Source: an uncultured Clostridia bacterium (lineage in GTDB: Bacteria > Bacillota > Clostridia > Oscillospirales > Ruminococcaceae). Taken from it: a stretch of DNA of 28,058 nt. The translations under genes and the position numbers were made by a program. The notes below the pieces were generated by a model that was given only the letters and a program-made list of their open reading frames with translations, searched no databases and was not told the origin of the DNA. Numbering within the stretch: the stretch's first letter is position 1; each line of letters starts with the position of its first letter. Shown here in pieces: positions 22,067 to 28,058 of this stretch. The DNA lies in NCBI GenBank assembly GCA_937906945.1, contig CALCUE010000021.1:1-28058 (forward strand), in the 5' to 3' direction.

Positions 22067-23023
22067 ATGAAAAAATTACTCAGTTTTGTTCTGGCCTTTG
22101 TTCTTGTTCTTTCTCTGGCTGCCTGCGGCAACACCGCGTCCGGCGATGACGTTTACACCGTCGGCATCTGCCAGCTGGCGCAGCACGTCGCTTTGGACGC
22201 CGCCACCGAAGGCTTCAAAGCCGGTCTTACCGAAAAACTCGGCGATAAAGTGAAATTCGTCGAGCAGAACGCTTCCGGCGAATCCGCCACCTGCATCACC
22301 ATCTGCAACCAGTTCGTCGCCGACGGCGTCGATCTGATCATGGCCAACGCCACCCCGGCCCTTCTGGCCGCTTCCGCCGCGACAAAGGATATCCCGATCG
22401 TCGGCACCTCCATCAGCCACTACGGCACCGCCCTTGAGATCGCCGATTGGAACGGCACCACCGGCATGAACATCACCGGTACCTCCGACCTGGCTCCGCT
22501 CGATCAGCAGGCCGCCATGGTCAAAGAGCTTTTCCCCGACGTCAAGAAAGTCGGTATCGTCTATTGCTCCGCCGAACCCAACTCCGTCTATCAGGCCGAC
22601 GTCATCGCTGAGGAACTGAAAAAACTCGGCATCGACTTCGAGGTCTTCACCTTCGCCGATACCAACGACGTTGCCTCCGTCACCACCACCGCCTGCGGCG
22701 CCTGTGACGTGCTCTATATCCCGACGGACAACACCGCCGCCACCTGCTCCGAGACCATCAACAACGTCGCGCAGCCTGCCGGTGTCCCGATCGTCTGCGG
22801 CGAAGCCGGACTCTGCGCCGGATGCGGCGTCGCTTCCCTCTCCATCAGCTACTATGACATCGGTTTCACCGCCGGTGAGATGGCCGCCAAGATCCTGACC
22901 GAAGGCGCCGATCCCGCTTCCATGGAGATCCAGTTCGCTCCGAAATTCGAGAAAATGTTCAACCCGCCCATCGTTGACGCTCTCGGCGTGACCATCCCGG
23001 CGGATTACACCGCTATGGAATAA
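22067..23023 (+). CDS. ABC transporter substrate-binding lipoprotein 2 (TrpX-like, PF04392 type)
   Basis: A 318-residue lipoprotein with signal MKKLLSFVLA and lipobox LAAC (Cys20). It is a paralogue of protein 1 with long identical blocks (for example the SGESATCITICNQFVADGV region and the ISHYGTALEIADWNGTT region), differing in surface helices. RBS aggagg precedes ATG 22067. The permease gene starts 25 nt after its stop, so this copy is the operon partner of permease and ATPase. The Cys-containing loop near the C-terminus (ICAGCGVA in protein 1, LCAGCGVA here) is kept in both. Related systems import tryptophan or other small organic solutes; phenylalanine is suggested only by the leader. Confidence 0.92.
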   Translation: MKKLLSFVLAFVLVLSLAACGNTASGDDVYTVGICQLAQHVALDAATEGFKAGLTEKLGDKVKFVEQNASGESATCITICNQFVADGVDLIMANATPALLAASAATKDIPIVGTSISHYGTALEIADWNGTTGMNITGTSDLAPLDQQAAMVKELFPDVKKVGIVYCSAEPNSVYQADVIAEELKKLGIDFEVFTFADTNDVASVTTTACGACDVLYIPTDNTAATCSETINNVAQPAGVPIVCGEAGLCAGCGVASLSISYYDIGFTAGEMAAKILTEGADPASMEIQFAPKFEKMFNPPIVDALGVTIPADYTAME

Positions 23024-23048
23024 GATCCACAGGAGGCTTTGACATTTT

Positions 23049-23993
23049 ATGCAGCTTTTAGCACTCTTCGGCGGCCTGGATATCACAACGCTGTTCCGGG
23101 CCTGCCCGGGCTATATCGCGCAGGGCGCCATCTGGGGCATCATGGCCCTCGGTCTTTACATTTCCTATAAACTTCTGGACTTTTCCGATCTGACGGTGGA
23201 CGGTTCCTTCGCCACCGGCGCCGCCGTGACGGTCATGCTCATCATCGCCGGATGGCCGGCCTGGGGTGCCATGCTGGCGGCGATCGTGGCCGGCATGATC
23301 GCCGGACTGATCACCGGTGTTCTTCATACCGTGCTCGGCATCGCGCCGATTTTGGCCGGAATCCTTACGCAGATCGCCCTTTATTCCATCAACCTGCACA
23401 TCCTCGGCAACAAGGCGAACCAGGCCGTCAGCGTCGATAAATACGACCTTCTTCTTTCCCTTCGTACCGTCAATTCCGCCATTCTTGTGGCGCTGGCGCT
23501 CGCCGCCGTGCTCATCGCCATTTTCTACTGGTTCTTCGGAACGGAGCTTGGCTCCGCCATCCGTGCCACCGGCTGCAACCCGAGCATGGCCAAAGCGCAG
23601 GGCATCAACATCAACACCATGAAGGTGCTCGCCCTCTCCCTTTCCAACGGCATCGTAGCGTTGGCCGGCGGCCTTCTGGCCCAGTATCAGGGCTTTGCCG
23701 ACGTCCAGATGGGACGCGGCGCCATCGTCATCGGCCTTGCCTCCATCATCATCGGACAGGTGCTCATTGACCTCGTGTTCCCGAAAGTCAGCCACTTTGT
23801 TCTGGCCCTTTCGTCGGCGGTCCTCGGCGGTATCCTCTATTACATCGCCATGGGCATCGTCCTCTGGCTCAAGCTTCCGACCAACGACATGAAGCTTTTC
23901 ACCGCCATCATCGTCGCGGTGTTCCTTGCCGTGCCGAACCTTCGGAACAAAGCGTCGTTCGGCAAAAAGAAGGAGGCGAAGACCGATGCTTGA
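23049..23993 (+). CDS. ABC transporter permease (TrpY-like, branched-chain type)
   Basis: A 314-residue membrane protein with about eight or nine hydrophobic segments. The stretch GTELGSAIRATGCNPSMAKA (about residues 165-185) followed by NGIVALAGGLLAQYQGFADV is the cytoplasmic coupling region of the BPD_transp_2 family, which includes the permeases partnering TrpX-type binding proteins. The C-terminus is short and basic. RBS aggagg (23030-23035) is about 13 nt from ATG 23049, somewhat long. The stop overlaps the ATPase start by 8 bp, typical of translational coupling. Only one permease gene is present, so it probably forms a homodimer serving both binding proteins. Confidence 0.93.
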   Translation: MQLLALFGGLDITTLFRACPGYIAQGAIWGIMALGLYISYKLLDFSDLTVDGSFATGAAVTVMLIIAGWPAWGAMLAAIVAGMIAGLITGVLHTVLGIAPILAGILTQIALYSINLHILGNKANQAVSVDKYDLLLSLRTVNSAILVALALAAVLIAIFYWFFGTELGSAIRATGCNPSMAKAQGININTMKVLALSLSNGIVALAGGLLAQYQGFADVQMGRGAIVIGLASIIIGQVLIDLVFPKVSHFVLALSSAVLGGILYYIAMGIVLWLKLPTNDMKLFTAIIVAVFLAVPNLRNKASFGKKKEAKTDA

Positions 23994-24780
23994 CATTGAA
24001 AACGTGTTCAAGACTTTTAACCCCGGTTCCATCAACGAAAAACACGCCCTCAACGGCGTGGAGCTTCACCTCAACGAAGGCGACTTCGTCACCATCATCG
24101 GCGGCAACGGCGCCGGTAAATCGACCATGCTCAACGCCATCGCCGGTGTGTGGCCGGTGGATTCGGGCCGCATCAAAATCGACGGCGTCGATGTCACCGC
24201 CCTGCCGGAATACAAACGGGCGGCTTATCTGGGCCGTGTTTTCCAGGACCCGATGACCGGTACCGCCGCCAATATGCAGATCGACGAAAACCTCGCGTTG
24301 GCTGCTCGCCGCGGAAAAAAGCGTGGTCTTAAATGGGAGATCACCAAAGAGGAAGAGGAACAGTTCCGCGAGGCGCTGAAATCCCTGGACCTCGGTCTGG
24401 AAGACAGGCTCACCGCCAAGGTCGGCCTTCTTTCCGGCGGTCAGCGCCAGGCGCTGACCCTTCTGATGTCGGCCATTGTCAAACCGAAATTGCTGCTTTT
24501 GGACGAACACACCGCCGCCCTTGACCCCAAAACGGCGGCCAAGGTATTGGAGATCACCGACAAGATCGTTTCGGAAAACCACCTGACGGCTTTGATGGTC
24601 ACCCACAACATGAACGACGCCATCCGCCACGGAAACCGCCTCATCATGATGAACAATGGGCGGATCGTCCTTGACGTTTCCGGCGAGGAAAAGGCGAAGC
24701 TGAGCGTAGAGGACCTCCTCAAAAAATTCAGCGCCGCCGCCGGTGAGGAATTCGCCGACGACAAGAGCCTGCTTTCTTAA
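23986..24780 (+). CDS. ABC transporter ATP-binding protein (TrpZ-like)
   Basis: A 264-residue ATPase starting at ATG 23986 (RBS aaggagg 23970-23976), overlapping the permease stop. Walker A GGNGAGKST (39-47), Q-loop Gln87, signature LSGGQRQ (149-155), Walker B LLLLDEH (169-175) and switch His207 are all present, so it is predicted active. The DEH in place of the common DEP after the Walker B Glu occurs in this transporter group. It is the last gene of the operon and is followed by a terminator. Confidence 0.94.
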   Translation: MLDIENVFKTFNPGSINEKHALNGVELHLNEGDFVTIIGGNGAGKSTMLNAIAGVWPVDSGRIKIDGVDVTALPEYKRAAYLGRVFQDPMTGTAANMQIDENLALAARRGKKRGLKWEITKEEEEQFREALKSLDLGLEDRLTAKVGLLSGGQRQALTLLMSAIVKPKLLLLDEHTAALDPKTAAKVLEITDKIVSENHLTALMVTHNMNDAIRHGNRLIMMNNGRIVLDVSGEEKAKLSVEDLLKKFSAAAGEEFADDKSLLS

Positions 24781-24815
24781 GAATTCTTCATTACTCCTTT
24801 CTTTTTCATTGTACG

Positions 24816-24850
24816 AAGTGCGGAAGATCTTCTTCCGCACTTTTGTTTTT
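24816..24850 (+). terminator. Intrinsic terminator of the transporter operon
   Basis: Perfect 12-bp stem aagtgcggaaga / tcttccgcactt, loop tct, then ttttgttttt. Confidence 0.93.
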
Positions 24851-24877
24851 AAAAGACCCTTTTCCTTTGAAAAAATC

Positions 24878-24906
24878 TTGCGTTCCCTTTCGAAATATGC
24901 TATGAT
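24878..24906 (+). promoter_or_regulatory. Promoter of the Rrf2 regulator gene
   Basis: TTGCGT (24878-24883), 17-bp spacer, extended -10 TGCTATGAT (24898-24906). The start near 24912 leaves a leader of about 55 nt, AT-rich, which could carry an autoregulatory site; I could not identify one. Confidence 0.65.
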
Positions 24907-24967
24907 ATTATAAATAATTGTCTCTATACCTCTATCAAATAATGCAGAACAGGAAACAAAAACCACT

Positions 24968-25381
24968 ATGATGATTTCAACAAAAGGCCGCTATGGCCTG
25001 CGGCTCATTCTGGACATTGCCCGGGAAAGTCACGGCAAACCGGTTCCGGTGCGGGATATCGCCGCCCGGCAGAACATCAGCGATAAATATCTGGAACAGA
25101 TCATCATGCCGCTTTCCAAAGCGGGACTTGTGAAAAGCGTCCGCGGCGCCCAGGGCGGTTACGTTCTGACCAAATCCCCGGACGAGATCACCGCCGGTGA
25201 CGTGCTTCGCGCCGCCGAGGGAAGTCTGGCTCCGGTGGAATGCTGCGAGATCGGCTGTGACCACGCCGACGGCTGCCTCACCTTCGGGCTCTATCGGCGG
25301 ATCCAGGAAGCCGTCGATTCCGTCGTGGACAGCACCACCATCACCGATATGCTCTCCGACGCCGGTTTTTCGGCGGATTGA
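24968..25381 (+). CDS. Rrf2-family regulator, IscR-like with cluster-type cysteines
   Basis: A 137-residue winged-helix regulator. MISTKGRYGLRLILDIA, then IAARQNISDKYLEQIIMPLS (31-50) and VRGAQGGYVL (58-67) are the Rrf2 DNA-binding signature. Cys92, Cys93, Cys97 and Cys103 fall at the positions used by IscR (Cys92, 98, 104) to bind [2Fe-2S], so iron-sulfur or redox sensing is likely; no iscS/iscU is adjacent. Two consecutive ATG codons start the frame (24968 and 24971) and the RBS is weak (caggaaa at about 24950). CymR-type cysteine regulation is an alternative, but CymR lacks this cysteine set. Confidence 0.9.
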   Translation: MMISTKGRYGLRLILDIARESHGKPVPVRDIAARQNISDKYLEQIIMPLSKAGLVKSVRGAQGGYVLTKSPDEITAGDVLRAAEGSLAPVECCEIGCDHADGCLTFGLYRRIQEAVDSVVDSTTITDMLSDAGFSAD

Positions 25382-25415
25382 CCGAATATTTAATAAATTC
25401 TTCATATTTGTTTTC

Positions 25416-25444
25416 TTGTGTTTCTGCCCTTCATTGTTTATAAT
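25416..25444 (+). promoter_or_regulatory. Putative mreB promoter
   Basis: TTGTGT (25416-25421), 17-bp spacer, TATAAT (25439-25444), about 44 bp before the mreB ATG. The -35 is poor. Confidence 0.55.
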
Positions 25445-25487
25445 GATTTTAGTGTGAAATTAACGCTCGAAGGAGGAGCTTTTTTCT

Positions 25488-26519
25488 ATGTCATTCTCGA
25501 TGTTTAATCAGGATATCGGTATCGACCTCGGTACCGCCAATACGCTTATTTTCGCCAAAGGCAAAGGCATCATCATGCGGGAACCGTCCGTTGTCGCCGT
25601 CGATACCCGTACCGACACCGTCCGTTACGTCGGCCAGGAGGCCAAGGACGTCATCGGCCGTACCCCCGGTTCCATCGTCGCCGTTCGTCCGCTGAAGGAC
25701 GGCGTCATCGCCGACTTCGATATCGCCTCCAGCATGCTCCAGATCTTCATCAAAAAGGTCTTCAACAACTCCCTCTTCGCGAGACCGCGGATCGTCATCT
25801 GCATTCCCTCCGGCGTCACCGAAGTGGAACGCCGTGCCGTGCGCGAGGCTTCGATGAAAGCCGGCGCCCGCCACGTCTCCATCATCGAGGAACCGATGGC
25901 CGCCGCCATCGGCGCCGGTCTTCCGGTCGCCGAAGCCTGCGGCAGCATGGTCGTCGATATCGGCGGCGGCACGAGCGAAGTGGCTGTCATCTCCCTCGGC
26001 GGCATTGTCGCCTCCAAATCCGTCCGTGTCGGCGGTGACGAATTCGACGCCGCCATCATCTCCTACATCAAGAGAAAATATAACCTCCTCATCGGCGAGC
26101 GTTCCGCCGAAGCCATCAAAATGACCATCGGTTCCGCTTTCCCCTTCGACGAGGAACTGGAAATGGAGATCAAAGGCCGCAACCTCACCGACGGTCTTCC
26201 GAAAAATATGTTCATCACCAGTGAGGAGATCCGTGACGCGCTGGCCGATCCGCTTTCCGCCATCATGGAAGCCATCAAATCCACGTTGGAGCGCACCCCG
26301 CCGGAGCTTTCCGCCGATATCATCGACCACGGCATCACCCTGACCGGCGGCGGAAGCCTTCTCCACAACATCGACAAGCTCGTTTCCCGGGAGACCGGTA
26401 TGCCGGTCTTCATCGCCGAAAACGCCCTCGACTGCGTCGCCGTCGGCGCCGGTATGGTCCTTGATAACATCGACCTTCTGAAAGAAGTCGTCTCCGACAG
26501 CGAACGCCGCCTCGGCTGA
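25488..26519 (+). CDS. mreB: Rod shape-determining protein MreB (MreB/Mbl family)
   Basis: A 343-residue bacterial actin that forms membrane-associated filaments guiding lateral cell-wall synthesis. Phosphate 1 loop GIDLGTANTL, connect and phosphate 2 region VVDIGGGTSEVAV, IIEEPMAAAIGAGLPV and LTGGGSLL are intact, so it is predicted to bind ATP. Length is normal. The N-terminus MSFSMFNQDIG is short, with no clear amphipathic helix. RBS aggagg (25471-25476) precedes ATG 25488. mreC and mreD do not follow, so this may be a stand-alone copy (as with Mbl/MreBH paralogues in Bacillus). murD is 10 kb away. Confidence 0.95.
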   Translation: MSFSMFNQDIGIDLGTANTLIFAKGKGIIMREPSVVAVDTRTDTVRYVGQEAKDVIGRTPGSIVAVRPLKDGVIADFDIASSMLQIFIKKVFNNSLFARPRIVICIPSGVTEVERRAVREASMKAGARHVSIIEEPMAAAIGAGLPVAEACGSMVVDIGGGTSEVAVISLGGIVASKSVRVGGDEFDAAIISYIKRKYNLLIGERSAEAIKMTIGSAFPFDEELEMEIKGRNLTDGLPKNMFITSEEIRDALADPLSAIMEAIKSTLERTPPELSADIIDHGITLTGGGSLLHNIDKLVSRETGMPVFIAENALDCVAVGAGMVLDNIDLLKEVVSDSERRLG

Positions 26520-26558
26520 TTTTCGTCCCTTTGCTTTTTCCCTCCTCGGGAGGTTTGC

Positions 26559-26590
26559 GGCTCCCTTTTTCCCAAAAGGGAGCCTTTTTT
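26559..26590 (+). terminator. Intrinsic terminator of mreB
   Basis: Perfect 11-bp stem ggctccctttt / aaaagggagcc, loop tccc, then T6 (26585-26590). Confidence 0.95.
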
Positions 26591-26627
26591 CGTGAAATTC
26601 TTTAATTATTTATAGGAGGCCAAAGCC

Positions 26628-27860
26628 ATGAAAAAGTCCACCATGCGTAAATACGCCCGCCTCATCGCCCGGATGGGTGTCAACGTCCAGAAAAACCAGC
26701 CCGTACTGCTCAACGTTTCCGCCGATCAGTACGAGTTCGCCGCCATGGTCGCCGAGGAATGCTACCGTGCCGGCGCCAAATACGTCCGCACCGACTGGAG
26801 CTATCAGCCCATCACCAAGCTGGCCTACCGTCACCAGAGCCTCAAGACCCTTTCCACCATGCCCAAATGGCAGGAGGAACGGCTTCAGCTGATGGTGGAC
26901 GAACTGCCCTGCCGCATTTATATCGCCAGCGACGACCCCAACGGTCTGCGTGGCGTCAACGTTGAAAAGCTCCAGAAGGCCGGCATGGCTCTCGGCAAAA
27001 AGACCAAGCCCTACCGTGACGCCATCGAAGGCAAACACCAGTGGACCATTGCCTCCGTACCGTCTCCCGCCTGGGCCAAACAGGTCTTCCCGGATCTTCC
27101 GAAAAATCAGGCCGTCAAAAAACTCTGGGACGCCATTCTGACCTCTGTCCGTGTCTCCGACGATCCGGCCAACGACCCTATCGCCGAATGGACCAAGCAC
27201 AACGCCAACCTTCGCGCCCGCTGCGACTGGCTCAACGCCCAGCATTTCGACTATCTCACCTATAAAAGCGCCAACGGCACCGATTTCCGTGCCGACCTCA
27301 TTCCGCAGGGCAAATGGGCCGGCGGTGAGGAACTGACCGACAAAGGCGTCGCTTTTAACCCCAACATGCCCAGCGAAGAGGTCTTCACCAGCCCGAAAGC
27401 CGGCAAAGCCGAAGGCAAACTGGTCGCCACGAAACCCCTTTCCTATCAGGGACAGCTCATCAAAAACTTCTGGATCCGCTTTGAGGACGGCAAAGCCGTC
27501 GAATGGGACGCCGAAGAGGGCAAGGACCTTCTCACCCGCATGATCGGCATGGACGAAAACGCCGGCAAGCTCGGCGAACTGGCCCTCATCCCCTGCGACA
27601 GCCCCATCAACAACACCGGCATCCTCTTCTATGAAACGCTCTTTGACGAAAACGCCAGCTGCCACGTCGCTCTCGGCGCCGGATTCCCGGACTGCATCGA
27701 AGGCCACGAAAATATGACCTTGGAGGAGTGCCAGGCCCTCGGCATCAACGAAAGCCTCATTCACGTCGATTTCATGGTCGGCGCGCCGGACCTCTGCGTC
27801 ACCGGTTACAAAGACGGCAAAGCCACCCCGATTTTCGTAAACGGCGAGTGGGCTGAATAA
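26628..27860 (+). CDS. M29-family (thermophilic-type) metalloaminopeptidase
   Basis: A 410-residue cytoplasmic aminopeptidase of the AmpS/PepS/AmpT family, which releases N-terminal residues using two metal ions. The C-terminal half holds the probable metal ligands in order: NMPSEEVFTSP (Glu250/Glu251), GKLGELALIP (Glu317), ASCHVALGAG (His346) and HVDFMVGAPDL (His379, Asp381). Length is typical. RBS ggaggc lies upstream of ATG 26628. It is monocistronic between the mreB terminator and repeat island 3; no separate terminator is seen, so the island hairpins may serve. Confidence 0.94.
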   Translation: MKKSTMRKYARLIARMGVNVQKNQPVLLNVSADQYEFAAMVAEECYRAGAKYVRTDWSYQPITKLAYRHQSLKTLSTMPKWQEERLQLMVDELPCRIYIASDDPNGLRGVNVEKLQKAGMALGKKTKPYRDAIEGKHQWTIASVPSPAWAKQVFPDLPKNQAVKKLWDAILTSVRVSDDPANDPIAEWTKHNANLRARCDWLNAQHFDYLTYKSANGTDFRADLIPQGKWAGGEELTDKGVAFNPNMPSEEVFTSPKAGKAEGKLVATKPLSYQGQLIKNFWIRFEDGKAVEWDAEEGKDLLTRMIGMDENAGKLGELALIPCDSPINNTGILFYETLFDENASCHVALGAGFPDCIEGHENMTLEECQALGINESLIHVDFMVGAPDLCVTGYKDGKATPIFVNGEWAE

Positions 27861-27885
27861 AAAGCCTTCAAACGACCCCCGATAG

Positions 27886-27925
27886 CCTTCCCCCTCGGGG
27901 GAAGGTGTCACGGCTTTGCCGTGAC
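27886..27925. repeat. Extragenic repeat island 3, hairpin pair
   Basis: ccttccccc / gggggaagg (27886-27905) is followed at once by gtcacggc / gccgtgac (27907-27925), the same two-hairpin arrangement as islands 1 and 2. It lies 25 bp after the aminopeptidase stop. Confidence 0.85.
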
Positions 27926-27966
27926 GGATGAGGGGCTTTGTAAGTCTGATTTCGTTCAAAAATAGT

Positions 27967-28055
27967 TGTCATTGCGAGGAGCCGTTATTGACGAAGCAAG
28001 AACGCGACGTGGCAATCGTATCCCCGACGATGGGAATAAAAAGATTCCCACGGTC
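27967..28055 (+). repeat. Dispersed repeat copy B
   Basis: From tgtcattgcgaggagc (27967-27982) to gattcccacggtc (ending 28055) this matches copy A (7914-7991) in inverted orientation: both ends identical (16 and 37 bp), the centre different and about 11 bp longer. The window ends 3 bp after it. Confidence 0.9.
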
Positions 28056-28058
28056 AAA

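Noticed and set aside
22076..23086. Minus-strand frames of about 330 codons across both binding-protein genes (also 20457-21464)
   Set aside because: Low-complexity Gly/Asp-rich antisense shadows of two clear paralogous genes; similar shadows appear on every GC-rich gene here (for example 6165-7472 and 15919-16968).

Overview
The window looks like a chromosomal segment of a GC-rich, low-oxygen gut-type Firmicute (Clostridia, probably an Oscillospiraceae/Ruminococcaceae-like lineage). This is inferred from strong AGGAGG ribosome binding sites, sigma-A type promoters, an LPxTG sortase substrate, a clostridial-type GlgA, a Tn4451-class element, and hairpin-rich extragenic repeats of a kind common in gut Clostridia. 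Species cannot be named from the sequence alone.

Layout. (1) Bases 1 to about 3.85 kb are the right end of an integrative/mobilizable element of visibly lower GC: the C-terminal part of a relaxase, a ParB-like protein, TnpW and a TnpX-type large serine recombinase. The left end lies outside the window. (2) 3.87-5.2 kb holds a divergent pair, a zinc-repeat/AP2-domain protein (-) and a small XRE-type regulator (+), around an AT-rich spacer. (3) 5.25-8.85 kb holds a lipoprotein (-), a DUF1846 protein (+) with overlapping divergent promoters, a repeat island, and exodeoxyribonuclease III. (4) 8.9-13.5 kb is one 1524-residue cell-wall-anchored surface protein (-) with 11 His-x-His/Cys units, a VWA domain, Cna-B/SpaA-like modules and LPMTG. 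(5) 13.7-17.2 kb is an apparent operon murD - GNAT - aluminum-resistance/methionine gamma-lyase-like PLP enzyme, then tRNA-Leu(TAG) and proC. (6) 18.3-20 kb has an unlisted 32-residue small ORF and glycogen synthase, both on the minus strand. (7) 20.2-24.8 kb is an ABC transporter locus with two paralogous substrate-binding lipoproteins, a permease and an ATPase of the TrpXYZ-like class. (8) 24.9-28 kb has an IscR-like Rrf2 regulator, MreB, an M29 aminopeptidase and a terminal repeat island.

The most interesting signal is in region 7. Each substrate-binding gene has its own promoter (TTGACT-17-TATAGT or TATATT), its own short leader ORF with a good RBS and many Phe codons (6 of 35 and 5 of 33 residues), and its own intrinsic terminator ending just upstream of the structural gene's RBS. 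In the first leader a stretch of the coding region can pair with the 5' arm of the terminator, as classical ribosome-mediated attenuation requires. The simplest reading is a duplicated, phenylalanine-responsive attenuator controlling aromatic amino acid (or related) uptake. That would be unusual in Firmicutes, where T-boxes usually do this job. The mechanism is inference; the leaders, terminators and promoters are visible in the sequence.

Other points of note are a dyad over the surface-protein promoter, a perfect 27-bp palindrome inside the parB-like gene, and a dispersed repeat present in inverted orientation about 20 kb apart.
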